Origin: CAILUF01 sp964505265
GTDB taxonomy: Bacteria; Pseudomonadota; Alphaproteobacteria; Rickettsiales; UBA1997
NCBI GenBank assembly: GCA_964505265.1
Contig: CAZDGN010000008.1
Coordinates: 1 to 59,223 of the forward strand
DNA: 59,223 bases
Direction: 5' to 3'
Under the pieces are notes generated by a model. That model was not told the origin of the DNA, made no database searches, and saw nothing but the letters and a program-made list of their open reading frames with translations. Position 1 is the first letter of the stretch. Each line of letters opens with the position of its first letter. Positions 19,467-28,753 of the stretch are shown piece after piece. The translations under genes and the position numbers were made by a program.

Positions 19467-19962
19467 TCTTTCTAAATTAATCCAAAGAATTAAGAATTTT
19501 CTTTGAGTTTTTTGCAAAAGCTAAATTGTAATATTGATTAAATTGCCATTGGAGAAAAAGAGTGAAAATATATAAGGGGATTTTGAATTAAGATATTTTA
19601 AGCTTTCAAATGGGATTAAATATTTTGATGGTGATAAAAAATTAGAAAAGTTATTTTAAATATGTCAATTAATCGAGATAAAATTAGCATTAGAATATGA
19701 ATATTTTATTCATAATAGAATCCATAATTGAGTAGTTAAAAAGCCAGATGCTTTTAGCTCTATTTTTTTTAAAATGTTGCCTTAAGGTTTTTTTTAGTTG
19801 AGGTTTATCAAAAAAGTTTTCTATTGATTTTCTAAGCCTGAAAAAATCCATTTCAATTTCGAGGTTTAAATTACCATTAACTTAGTTTTTAAAATTATTA
19901 TTGTTTTGAAAAATAAAGTTGATTAAAATAAGTTTGCATTATAGCAAATCTTTACAAAATTT
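19467..19962 (+). other. AT-rich gap with possible decayed coding remnants
   Basis: No intact gene is seen in these 496 bases. A short open stretch on the plus strand near 19590-19660 reads LRYFKLSNGIKYFDGDKKL. Another on the minus strand, about 19697-19830, reads KKTLRQHFKKNRAKSIWLF. Both lack starts and are bounded by stops, so they may be remnants of lost genes. The region should hold the trpG promoter. Confidence 0.35.
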
Positions 19963-20556
19963 ATGATTTTATTAATAGATAATTACGACAGCTTTACCTA
20001 TAATTTATATCATTATTTAATTAATGCTCAAAGCAATAATCCTGAAAAATCTAAGACAATTTACGAAGTTATTGTCAAACGCAATGACAAAATAACCATC
20101 GATGAAATCAAACAAAGTAAAGTTAGAGCAATTGTTTTGTCACCTGGTCCATGTACACCAAATGAGGCGGGTATTTGCCTAGATGTAATCAAAAATTTTC
20201 AAGGAAAAATTCCAATTTTTGGGGTTTGTTTGGGTCATCAAGCTATTGGTCAAGCATTTGGTGGTAACATTGTGCGTACTTATCCTATGCATGGAAAAAT
20301 TAGTAAAATTTATCACAATCAAGAAAATTTATTTAAAAATATACCTTCGCCCTTTAATGCTACTAGGTATCATTCACTTATAATCGAAGAAAGTTCTTGC
20401 CCAAAAAATCTAAAAATAACAGCACAAACCGAAGATAAAATTATTATGGGAATTGCTGATGAAAGTAAAAAAATTTACGGAGTTCAATTTCATCCAGAGT
20501 CTATCGCTACTGATTTCGGGGAAGAAATTTTTAAAAATTTTATTAATTTAATTTAA
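19963..20556 (+). CDS. trpG: Glutamine amidotransferase, anthranilate/aminodeoxychorismate synthase component II
   Basis: This subunit releases ammonia from glutamine for anthranilate synthase (tryptophan) or aminodeoxychorismate synthase (folate). The 197-residue class I amidotransferase has the start MILLIDNYDSFTYNLYHYL, oxyanion block VLSPGPCTPNEAG, nucleophile Cys89 in FGVCLGHQAIGQAFGG and the His-Glu pair in GVQFHPESIATDFG. trpD follows within 6 bases, favouring the tryptophan role. No trpE or pabB gene is in the window, so amphibolic TrpG/PabA use is also possible. Confidence 0.9.
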   Translation: MILLIDNYDSFTYNLYHYLINAQSNNPEKSKTIYEVIVKRNDKITIDEIKQSKVRAIVLSPGPCTPNEAGICLDVIKNFQGKIPIFGVCLGHQAIGQAFGGNIVRTYPMHGKISKIYHNQENLFKNIPSPFNATRYHSLIIEESSCPKNLKITAQTEDKIIMGIADESKKIYGVQFHPESIATDFGEEIFKNFINLI

Positions 20557-20562
20557 CATAAT

Positions 20563-21555
20563 TTGTTAGTTCAAAATTTCAGTGCTGATCAATTTGAAAT
20601 ATTTTTTGACCAAATTTTTGACGATAAAATTGACGATAATTCAATAAAAAATTTTTTATTGGATTTAAATCATCACAACATACCATTAAATTCAATGATT
20701 GGAGCTGTTAAAGCTCTAAAAAAACGTAGTTTAAAAATTAATTGTTCTTACCCAACTCTTGATGTATGTGGAACGGGTGGCGATAAATTAAACACACTAA
20801 ATATCTCAACCTCAGTTGCATTTACTTTATCTTCAATTGGGGTAAAAATTTTAAAACATGGCAATAAGGCGGTTTCTTCAAAATCGGGCTCCGCGGACAT
20901 TTTTTCTCGTCTCAATATTGATTTTTTTGATGATGAACAAAAAATTTTAGGAGATTTAAATCAAAAAAATCTAAGTTTTTTATTTGCCCCATTTTTTTAT
21001 CCTGCCTTAAAAAAATTATCCAAAATTCGTCAAGAAATTAATCAGCCAACGATTTTTAATTATTTGGGTCCACTTTTAAATCCAGCCAATCCGAGTTGGC
21101 AAATTATTGGCTTGGCCAAATATTCGATGATGGAAAAATATAGCCAAGTAATTGCCAAAATTAATCCCTCGGCAAATATTTATTTAGTGCATGGCTTTGA
21201 CGGGATGGATGAAATTACTACCACAGACAAAAGCTATTTATTAAAAATAATCCAAGGTCAAATTCAACCATTGATTATAATTAATCCAGATGAATATGGC
21301 ATCACCAGAGTTTCGCTAGAGGATTTGATTGGTGGTGATAGTGCTTTTAATGCACAAAAAATACTCGATTTATTTGCCAATGCACAAGATTTGCCTTATC
21401 TCGAGATTGTGGCATTGAATTCGGCTTTTGCTTTGCAATTAATTAATGAAATTTCCGATATTAAAGAGGCAATTAAATATTGCAAAAATCACATTATATC
21501 TGGTAAAGTTATGGATCATTTAATAAAAAATTATCCACAATTACCGAAAAATTAA
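20563..21555 (+). CDS. trpD: Anthranilate phosphoribosyltransferase
   Basis: TrpD joins anthranilate with phosphoribosyl pyrophosphate, the second committed step of tryptophan synthesis. The 330-residue protein has the diphosphate-binding VCGTGGDKLNTLNIST (GTGGD at residues 70-74) and KHGNKAVSSKSGSADIF, plus the later LGPLLNPANP block. The start appears to be TTG at 20563, six bases after trpG. No other trp genes are adjacent; pyrC follows after 10 bases. Confidence 0.92.
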   Translation: MLVQNFSADQFEIFFDQIFDDKIDDNSIKNFLLDLNHHNIPLNSMIGAVKALKKRSLKINCSYPTLDVCGTGGDKLNTLNISTSVAFTLSSIGVKILKHGNKAVSSKSGSADIFSRLNIDFFDDEQKILGDLNQKNLSFLFAPFFYPALKKLSKIRQEINQPTIFNYLGPLLNPANPSWQIIGLAKYSMMEKYSQVIAKINPSANIYLVHGFDGMDEITTTDKSYLLKIIQGQIQPLIIINPDEYGITRVSLEDLIGGDSAFNAQKILDLFANAQDLPYLEIVALNSAFALQLINEISDIKEAIKYCKNHIISGKVMDHLIKNYPQLPKN

Positions 21556-21565
21556 TTAGTAATTT

Positions 21566-22909
21566 ATGACAAATTCAATTGCCAAATTTGATTTACCCTA
21601 TAATCAAAAAGTTCCAGCCAACAAAAAAACTTTGCTAAAAAATGCACGTATCATCGATCCCCTTTCTGGATTTGATGAAATTGGTTCTTTGCTCATAATT
21701 GGCGATAAAATTGCTGATTTTGGGGCTTCTTTAAATCAAAATAATGAGATTATTGCCGATGAAATTATTGATTGCCAGAGAATGGTTTTATCACCAGGCT
21801 TAATTGATATGCAAGTTCATTTTCGTGACCCAGGGCAGACTCATAAGGAGGATTTAACAAGCGGAAGTGCTTCGGCGGTGGCGGGTGGTATTACTTCAGT
21901 CGTTTGTCAACCCAATACCTCCCCAACACTTGATTCGGTTTTAACTTTTGACTATCTTCGATTAAAAGCCAAGGAGCAAGCTTATTGCAATATTTTTGCT
22001 TATGGCTGTATTTCTAAGGCAATGAAAGGTGAAGATTTGGCGGATATGAATTCTTTAGCTGAGGCTGGAGCTGTTGGCTTTACTGATGATGGCTTGCCAG
22101 TGATGAATGCGAATTTAATGCGTAGAGCTTTTGAATATAGCAAGAATTTGAATTTAGTCATAGCTCAACATGCTGAAGATTTAAACCTAACTAATAAGGG
22201 TTGTATCAATGAAGGCATGGTCGCCCATACTTTAGGGGTGCGAGGAATTCCAAATATTTCTGAATCGGTGATTGTAGAGCGGGATATCGCTATTCTTGAA
22301 GCTGTAGGGGGGCGGTATCATTTATTGCATTGCTCAACTAGGCAAGCTCTTGATTCAGTAAAAAGAGCTAAAGATAAAGGTTTAAATGTAACTGTTGAGG
22401 TTTCACCTCATCACTTTACTTTAACTGACGAACAGGTTTTAAAATCTGGAACATTGGCAAAGATGAATCCGCCACTTCGAAGTGAAGCCGATAGATTAGC
22501 TCTAATTCAAGGTTTAAAAGATGGTGTTATTGATGCCATAGCTACTGATCATGCTCCGCACGATGTTGCTAGCAAAGAAAAACCCTTGGAAGAAGCGAGT
22601 TTCGGGATTGTTGGGGTGGAAACTATGTTGCCATTATCGCTAAATTTATATCATCAAAATATTTTGTCGCTTAGAGATTTGCTTGCAAAAATGACTTGCA
22701 ATCCTGCTAGAATTATCAATAAAAATTTGGGAGTCATTGCCAAAAATGTTCAAGCTGATTTAGTTTTAATTGATTTAAATTATGAGTGGCAAATTGATTC
22801 ACAAAAATTTTTAAGTAAATCTAAAAATTCACCATTTGATGGCTTCAAAGTAAAGGGCAGAGCGGTAACGACAATTGTTGCGGGCAAAGTAGTTTATAAC
22901 ATTCTATAA
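21566..22909 (+). CDS. pyrC: Dihydroorotase (class I)
   Basis: Dihydroorotase cyclises carbamoyl aspartate in pyrimidine synthesis. The 447-residue amidohydrolase has the metal-binding MQVHFRDPGQTHKED, a further His-rich strand EVSPHHFTLTD, and the catalytic IDAIATDHAPHD. It belongs to the longer class I form rather than the roughly 350-residue E. coli form. It sits 10 bases after trpD, an unusual pairing of tryptophan and pyrimidine genes. The pathway partner pyrD is in the same window at 28754. Confidence 0.94.
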   Translation: MTNSIAKFDLPYNQKVPANKKTLLKNARIIDPLSGFDEIGSLLIIGDKIADFGASLNQNNEIIADEIIDCQRMVLSPGLIDMQVHFRDPGQTHKEDLTSGSASAVAGGITSVVCQPNTSPTLDSVLTFDYLRLKAKEQAYCNIFAYGCISKAMKGEDLADMNSLAEAGAVGFTDDGLPVMNANLMRRAFEYSKNLNLVIAQHAEDLNLTNKGCINEGMVAHTLGVRGIPNISESVIVERDIAILEAVGGRYHLLHCSTRQALDSVKRAKDKGLNVTVEVSPHHFTLTDEQVLKSGTLAKMNPPLRSEADRLALIQGLKDGVIDAIATDHAPHDVASKEKPLEEASFGIVGVETMLPLSLNLYHQNILSLRDLLAKMTCNPARIINKNLGVIAKNVQADLVLIDLNYEWQIDSQKFLSKSKNSPFDGFKVKGRAVTTIVAGKVVYNIL

Positions 22910-22940
22910 TAATTTAATAGACTAGTGGTTTAAAAAAATA

Positions 22941-23858
22941 TTATAATTTTGTCATTAGACCTATAATGCCAATTCCAGTAGCCATAATCATTCCTAATTT
23001 TACGGTTAAATTAAGTTCAAGATTTTTCAAATTTTGAGAAAATTCTATTTTGAGTTTTTCAATTACATTGTAAATCTCTTCCTTGAATTGCTCCATATCT
23101 TTGCGGATTTCAATTTTGAATTCTCTTAAATCGGTTCTAATTAAATTAATTTCAGCTCGAATCTCTTCTTTGAATTCTTTCATTTCGATTCGAATTAAAT
23201 TAATTTCAGCCCGAATCTCTTCCTTGAATTGCTCCATATCTTTGCGAATCTCTTCNNNNNNNNNNNNNNNNNNNNNNNNNNNNNNNNNNNNNNNNNNNNN
23301 NNNNNNNNNNNNNNNNNNNNNNNNNNNNNNNNNNNNNNNNNNNNNNNNNNNNNNNCGAATCTCTTCCTTGAATTGCTCCATATCTTTGCGAATCTCTTCT
23401 TTGAATTCTTTCATTTCGATTCGAATTAAATTAATTTCAGCGCGAATCTCTTCCTTGAATTGCTCCATATCTTTGCGGATATCGATTTTGAAATTTTCCA
23501 TATTAATGCGGATCTCAATTTTGAATTCCCTTAAATCGGTTCTAATTAAATTAATTTCAGAGCGGATTTCATCTTTGAATTCTTTTAAATCATTACGAAT
23601 AATTTCAATATGAAGATCTGTGCAATTTTTAAAAGCTTGGAACTCATTTTTTGACATTGAGTTTTTTATTTCATTGATAATGTGATTACTGAATTTTTCA
23701 AATCTATTTTTGGTTACAAATTCATTAAAATTATTAGAATTTAAATCATCTATGCATTTGGCAATTTCATTTGCAATATTGTCGGCTAATCCAGCATTTT
23801 GGAGCTTTAAAGAGAAGTTAAGGTTGTTATAAGAAGAGTGGTTTTGTAAATTTTGCAT
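22941..23858 (-). CDS. Repetitive coiled-coil protein with C-terminal membrane anchor
   Basis: The N-terminal 70 or so residues are non-repetitive (starting MQNLQNHSSYNN). The middle alternates an 11-residue unit (RKDMEQFKEEI) and an 18-residue unit (RAEINLIRIEMKEFKEEI), i.e. hendecads and 7+11 steps, giving a long coiled coil. The C-terminus, LTVKLGMIMATGIGIIGLM, is a membrane segment. The architecture resembles the DUF1640/CCDC90-type proteins common in Rickettsiales. A run of 100 N (23256-23355) lies within the repeats, so the true length is unknown although the frame reads through. Function is unknown. Confidence 0.7.
   Translation of the reverse strand: MQNLQNHSSYNNLNFSLKLQNAGLADNIANEIAKCIDDLNSNNFNEFVTKNRFEKFSNHIINEIKNSMSKNEFQAFKNCTDLHIEIIRNDLKEFKDEIRSEINLIRTDLREFKIEIRINMENFKIDIRKDMEQFKEEIRAEINLIRIEMKEFKEEIRKDMEQFKEEIXXXXXXXXXXXXXXXXXXXXXXXXXXXXXXXXXXEEIRKDMEQFKEEIRAEINLIRIEMKEFKEEIRAEINLIRTDLREFKIEIRKDMEQFKEEIYNVIEKLKIEFSQNLKNLELNLTVKLGMIMATGIGIIGLMTKL
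23256..23355. other. Assembly gap of exactly 100 N inside coding repeats
   Basis: The gap is exactly 100 N, a usual scaffold placeholder, and it is flanked on both sides by the same repeat unit (codons for RKDMEQFKEEI). The short-read assembly probably broke on this repeat array. The number of repeat units is not determined. Confidence 0.95.
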
Positions 23859-23934
23859 AAGTTTTAAATTTGGTGTAAAGGTAAACTATTAAATATATTT
23901 TAATTTTGAGAATTTATAAAACAATAAATATTTT

Positions 23935-24627
23935 TTATAACTTATTTTCTTTAATATATTCTACTGCTTTTTTGGCAACATTTTTTTGGGCAATTTTTTT
24001 GGAATTGCCTTTTTCTTTAAATTCTAAATTTAATTCTTGGATTTGAGCGGTGCATTGAAAGATTGGTTTATGTTCACTTCCACCAATTTTTTCAAAAAGA
24101 TAAATCGGTAATTTTTTGAATTTACCTTGAATTATTTCTTGTAAATTCGAGATATAATCAATGTTGAAATCTAGATTGTCAGACTTTAAAAAATCTTGCC
24201 AAAAATTTAATATAAATTTTTTAGCATTGATGAAGTCGCTATCTTGATAAATTGCTCCAATTAAGGCTTCGAGAGCATTTTCGAGATTGTTTTTATTGAA
24301 ACTACCTCCAATTTTTAATTCGCCATTGCTTAATATTAACATTGATGCTAAGTCAATTTTATTGGCAATTAAAGTTAAGGTTGGACCTGAAATTAATTTT
24401 GCTTGGGTTTTTGATAGGCTTCCTTCATTATATTCTGGATATTTTTCCATCAGAAATTCTGCTATAACTAAAGATAAAACCTTGTCGCCTAAAAATTCTA
24501 ATCTTTCGTAATTTTGTAGATTATTTGCCTTAGATTTGATGCTTGGGTGAGTAAGGGCTTGCATTAATAAATTTGGGTTTTTAAATTTATAATTAATTTT
24601 TTGGTAAAAATCGTTAAATTTATCCAT
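23935..24627 (-). CDS. rnc: Ribonuclease III
   Basis: RNase III cleaves double-stranded RNA in rRNA processing and mRNA decay. The 230 residues contain the catalytic signature NYERLEFLGDKVLSL (Glu44, Asp48), the second acidic cluster in NALEALIGAIYQDS, and a C-terminal double-stranded-RNA-binding domain (HKPIFQCTAQIQELNLEF, then GNSKKIAQKNVAKKAVEYI). It lies two bases after lepB in the gpmI-lepB-rnc run. The lepB-rnc pairing is common in proteobacteria. Confidence 0.97.
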   Translation of the reverse strand: MDKFNDFYQKINYKFKNPNLLMQALTHPSIKSKANNLQNYERLEFLGDKVLSLVIAEFLMEKYPEYNEGSLSKTQAKLISGPTLTLIANKIDLASMLILSNGELKIGGSFNKNNLENALEALIGAIYQDSDFINAKKFILNFWQDFLKSDNLDFNIDYISNLQEIIQGKFKKLPIYLFEKIGGSEHKPIFQCTAQIQELNLEFKEKGNSKKIAQKNVAKKAVEYIKENKL

Positions 24628-24629
24628 AT

Positions 24630-25403
24630 TTATTTGTTAATTTTCATACCAATTCTTTCAGTGCGGATAGTTTTAAACCACTCTATGATATTAAAAATTG
24701 AGCTTGGATTAGAAAAGAAAATATTGGTTACTTTGCCAACTAAATTCTCTTCCGAAACAAAGCCAACAAAGCTCAAAAAACGGCTATCTTGCGAATCATC
24801 ACGGTTGTCACCCATAAAGAAATAATAACCCGCAGGAACTTCATAAATTCCAGTGTTGTCTTGGGGTGTCATTTCTCGGTCATAAGTGATAATCTCTTTT
24901 TTATTTGGTAAAATTTCAAGATATTTTTGATATGTTACTTGTTTACCATTTTCATTTTCGATTACTGAACCGACATATTTTTTTATAACCTCTTCTCCAT
25001 TTATATAAAGAATACCATCAATCATTTGAATTTTATCTCCAGGCAAGCCAATAAGGCGCTTAACATAGTTAATTGAAGGATCTGAAGGTAGGCGAAAAAC
25101 TACAACTTCACCTCGCTTTGGGGTGGATTTAAAAATTCTGCCTTCAAAAATTTTTAATCCAAATGGAAAAGAATATCTACTATAACCATAGCTATATTTA
25201 TTTACAAAAATATAATCGCCAATTAACAAATTTGGATACATTGATGATGATGGAATGTGAAAGGGTTCATAGGCTAAAGAGCGAATTAAAATTGCAAAAA
25301 ATAATGCCCATAAAAATGTTTTTAAGGTGCTTTCTTTTGGTTTTATATCATCGAATTTTTGAGGATTTGTTTTTTTACAAAATCTGGAAAAAACTTTAAG
25401 CAT
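24630..25403 (-). CDS. lepB: Signal peptidase I
   Basis: Type I signal peptidase removes signal peptides of exported proteins at the periplasmic face of the inner membrane. The 257-residue protein has one N-terminal membrane segment (about residues 29-45), the nucleophile Ser54 in PFHIPSSSMYPNLLIGDYI, and the general base Lys115 in NYVKRLIGLPGD. The C-terminal box GYYFFMGDNRDDSQDSR is present. It begins one base after gpmI and ends two bases before rnc, so the three are probably co-transcribed. Confidence 0.97.
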   Translation of the reverse strand: MLKVFSRFCKKTNPQKFDDIKPKESTLKTFLWALFFAILIRSLAYEPFHIPSSSMYPNLLIGDYIFVNKYSYGYSRYSFPFGLKIFEGRIFKSTPKRGEVVVFRLPSDPSINYVKRLIGLPGDKIQMIDGILYINGEEVIKKYVGSVIENENGKQVTYQKYLEILPNKKEIITYDREMTPQDNTGIYEVPAGYYFFMGDNRDDSQDSRFLSFVGFVSEENLVGKVTNIFFSNPSSIFNIIEWFKTIRTERIGMKINK

Positions 25404-25404
25404 A

Positions 25405-26898
25405 TTATTTTTGGTGAATTAAATTTTTACCATCCATTTCGCTTGGCACCCTAATTTGCATTAAATTTAAAATCGAAGGAGCAATATCATTCAAGGCGCC
25501 ATCACTTAATTTATAATTGGCAAAATCGTTGCAAATTAAAATAAAAGGCACGGGGTTGGTGGTGTGAGAGGTGTGAGGATTGTTTTCCTCATCAAGCATA
25601 CATTCTATATTGCCGTGATCTGCCGAAATAATCATTGTGCCATTATTTTTAATGATAGCTTGTTCTAATAAACCAAGTTGAATGTCAATTGCTTCACAAG
25701 CTTTTATTGAAGGTTCAAGCATACCTGAATGACCCACCATATCAGGGTTGGCATAATTTACGACAATAAAATCAAATTCTTGGCTATTAATTGCATCAAT
25801 TAATTTATTACCAACTTCAGAACACGACATTTCTGGTTTTACATCGTAAGTGGCAACCAAAGGCGATTGAACCAAAATTCGTTTTTCTCCTTCAAATTCG
25901 TTTTCACGACCACAAGAAAAAAAGAAAGTCACGTGGGCATATTTTTCAGTTTCGGCGATACGAAGTTGTTTTAAATTATTTTTAGCAAGAACTTCAGGAA
26001 GTGAATTTATGACATCTTTGTGAGGAGATAATATTTTGTAAAATTTATTTAATTCTTTGGAATATTCGGTTAAGGCGATGGCATTAGAAAATTTACAAGA
26101 TTCAAATAACTTTTGAGAGATTTGGCGAGCCCTGTCGGCACGAAAATTAGCAAAAATTAAATTATCACCCGATTTAATTCCTTGATAATCATTGATGATT
26201 ACAGGCTTCACAAATTCATCGAAGATATTTTTCTGATAGCTGGCTTTAACAGCTTCAACTGGATTTGTAAAATGTTCGCCTTTGCCAAAAATTATGGCAT
26301 TAGTTGCTAATTCTATTCGGTCCCATTTTTTATCGCGATCCATCGCATAATATCGCCCAGAAATTGTCGAAATTTTTACATTTTTATGAAGATTATTTTT
26401 GGCATATTCAAAATAATCTAAAGCACTTTTTTGGGCAACATCTCTGCCATCGAGAAAGGCATGAAGATAGACCGAAACATCATTTTTTGCCAATAAATTG
26501 GCTAGATAAATAATATGAAAATAATGCGAGTGAACTCCACCATCGGAGAATAAACCCATGATATGGCATGGCTTGTTATTAATTTTGGAATCGGTGATTA
26601 ATTTTTGTAATTCAGAATTTAGTTCAAGAGATTTATCCTCAATTGCCTTGTTAATTTTTGGTAAATCCTGATAAATTACTCGACCAGCTCCAATTGTCAT
26701 ATGACCAACTTCAGAATTGCCAATTTGACCTTCGGGCAAGCCAACATCTAAACCAGAAGTTTTAAGTTTCGAATGCGGATATTTTGACAAAATTTTTTGA
26801 TAATTTGGCATTTTGGCTTGGGCTATGGCATTGAATTTATTAGATTCATCTCCAATGCCAAAGCCGTCAATTATACATAATAAAATTGTTTTTTTCAT
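25405..26898 (-). CDS. gpmI: 2,3-bisphosphoglycerate-independent phosphoglycerate mutase
   Basis: iPGM interconverts 3- and 2-phosphoglycerate using two manganese ions. The 497-residue protein starts LLCIIDGFGIGDESN (metal-binding Asp), has the phosphoserine nucleophile Ser62 in GQIGNSEVGHMTIGAGRV, and the C-terminal metal ligands in VNYANPDMVGHSGM and IISADHGNIE. Length is normal. It is the first gene of the gpmI-lepB-rnc group. Confidence 0.97.
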   Translation of the reverse strand: MKKTILLCIIDGFGIGDESNKFNAIAQAKMPNYQKILSKYPHSKLKTSGLDVGLPEGQIGNSEVGHMTIGAGRVIYQDLPKINKAIEDKSLELNSELQKLITDSKINNKPCHIMGLFSDGGVHSHYFHIIYLANLLAKNDVSVYLHAFLDGRDVAQKSALDYFEYAKNNLHKNVKISTISGRYYAMDRDKKWDRIELATNAIIFGKGEHFTNPVEAVKASYQKNIFDEFVKPVIINDYQGIKSGDNLIFANFRADRARQISQKLFESCKFSNAIALTEYSKELNKFYKILSPHKDVINSLPEVLAKNNLKQLRIAETEKYAHVTFFFSCGRENEFEGEKRILVQSPLVATYDVKPEMSCSEVGNKLIDAINSQEFDFIVVNYANPDMVGHSGMLEPSIKACEAIDIQLGLLEQAIIKNNGTMIISADHGNIECMLDEENNPHTSHTTNPVPFILICNDFANYKLSDGALNDIAPSILNLMQIRVPSEMDGKNLIHQK

Positions 26899-26939
26899 AA
26901 GTTATATGGTAATAAAATTATAACTAAAACTTTATTAAA

Positions 26940-28607
26940 TTATTTCTTTTTTGCCCTTGAAACTAAAGATTTTTTTCCGCCAGATTTTTGCTGAAAAATA
27001 TGTAAAACTTTTTCGGCATCTTCAAAAGGCACTGCAAAAAATGAGAAATTATCCAAAACCTTTACATCATCAATATGACGCTGACTCACACCAGTGCTTT
27101 TTTCGATAAAATCAACCAATTTTTTTGGATCCATTTGGTCATTTCTACCTTTGGCAATGAATAATCTTGCGGTTCCTTTACGGTCAACATAACCGCGTTT
27201 TTCTTGATTACCAATTGGACGATATCCAGTGATGCCATGATCATCATAATAAAAATCCTTATTCTTTTTATATGAACCAACATCATGAATTTCATTATAG
27301 CTTTTTTCACTTAATTCATCTTTAAAGGCTAATTTTAAAAGAGCCGATAAAGTAGTTTTAGGATTTGGATTGTCTTTAAGAATTTCTTCGGCGATTATAT
27401 CGAGTTCAGAAGGAGTCCCGCTGCTAACAATTTCAGAAATTGCTGATTTGATGCGTTGTTTTTTGCTATCAATAACATCAGCAATATTTGGAACTTTTTG
27501 CTTAGTGATTTTAGTGTTAGCAATTCTTTGAATTGAAGTTAATTTGCGATATTCTGACGGCGTGATTAAAGTGATGGCGGTTCCAGATTTACCAGCTCTT
27601 CCAGTTCTACCAATACGATGAACATAGCTTTCTGGGTCTTGCGGTAGAGAATAATTGATAACATGAGTTAAGTTATCAACATCGATACCACGAGCCGCCA
27701 CATCGGTTGCCACTAGAGTAGTAATTTGTTTAGAGCGGAATTTTTGTAAAACTTTTTCGCGTTGTCCTTGAGATAAATCGCCGTGAATAGCCTCGGCTCT
27801 GCATCCACGATGAGCAAGTTTGTGAGCGATTTCATCAGCATCAACTTTGGTTCTGCAAAAAACCATGCCATAAAAACTGTCTTCAACATCAATGATTCGA
27901 AAAAGTGCTTCAAATTTATCGGCTTGCGAAACTTCAAAATAAATTTGTTCAATATTATCGCGACTAATTTGTTCACTCATTACTGAAATAATTTCATAAT
28001 CTTGCATGTAATTTTTGGCAAGTTTTTCGATATGTGAAGGCATTGTTGCCGAAAATAATACGGTTCGACGATTTTTTGGCGAAGATTCAAGAATTTTTTC
28101 AATATCTTCAACAAAGCCCATATTAAGCATTTCATCGGCTTCATCTAAAACCACATATTTTACTTTAGAAATGTTTAAAGTTTTTCTTTCAAGGTGATCA
28201 ATAATTCTTCCTGGAGTGCCAACTACAATGTCGATTCCGCGTTGTAATCTGGCAATTTGGCGTTCGATTGGTTGTCCACCATAAACTGCAACGATAGAAA
28301 TTTTGTGATTTTCCGAAAATGAACTTAATTCTTCAGTTACTTGAATAGCTAATTCACGAGTTGGAACCAGTATTAAAGCTTGAACATTTTTTGATTCAGG
28401 AACGATATTTTCAATAATTGGAATACCGAAAGCTGCGGTTTTACCAGTTCCAGTTTGGGCTTTGCCAATTAAATCTTTATTATTTTGTAAGATAAAAGGG
28501 ATAGTTTTTGCTTGAATGTTGGTAGGCTCTTCAAACCCTTTTTTTCTAAGGGATTCAAGCATTGTATCGGATAAACCGAGGTCACGAAATTTGTCTAAAT
28601 TAGGCAT
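26940..28607 (-). CDS. deaD: DEAD-box ATP-dependent RNA helicase (DeaD/CsdA type)
   Basis: The 555-residue helicase remodels structured RNA, probably in ribosome assembly or mRNA decay. Motifs: Q motif region (GFEEPTNIQAKTIPF), Walker A AQTGTGKTAAFG, DEAD box VLDEADEMLNMGF, SAT motif FSATMPSH, and motif VI HRIGRTGRAGKSG. The C-terminus has a DbpA/CsdA-type RNA-binding domain (GTARLFIAKGRNDQMDPKKL) and a basic tail ending SRAKKK. That architecture fits DeaD rather than the shorter RhlE class. It is a single gene with AT-rich flanks. Confidence 0.93.
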   Translation of the reverse strand: MPNLDKFRDLGLSDTMLESLRKKGFEEPTNIQAKTIPFILQNNKDLIGKAQTGTGKTAAFGIPIIENIVPESKNVQALILVPTRELAIQVTEELSSFSENHKISIVAVYGGQPIERQIARLQRGIDIVVGTPGRIIDHLERKTLNISKVKYVVLDEADEMLNMGFVEDIEKILESSPKNRRTVLFSATMPSHIEKLAKNYMQDYEIISVMSEQISRDNIEQIYFEVSQADKFEALFRIIDVEDSFYGMVFCRTKVDADEIAHKLAHRGCRAEAIHGDLSQGQREKVLQKFRSKQITTLVATDVAARGIDVDNLTHVINYSLPQDPESYVHRIGRTGRAGKSGTAITLITPSEYRKLTSIQRIANTKITKQKVPNIADVIDSKKQRIKSAISEIVSSGTPSELDIIAEEILKDNPNPKTTLSALLKLAFKDELSEKSYNEIHDVGSYKKNKDFYYDDHGITGYRPIGNQEKRGYVDRKGTARLFIAKGRNDQMDPKKLVDFIEKSTGVSQRHIDDVKVLDNFSFFAVPFEDAEKVLHIFQQKSGGKKSLVSRAKKK

Positions 28608-28753
28608 AAATTATTGTTAAGATTAATTAAATTATTTAACATTTTAACTCTAAAATTGATAATTACTAAATAAATATTTTCAATTTTGAAGTTAAAATGG
28701 AAACCAGCTGGCATTATATCAATTCATCTTCTAATGTAAAGGTTAATTATTTT

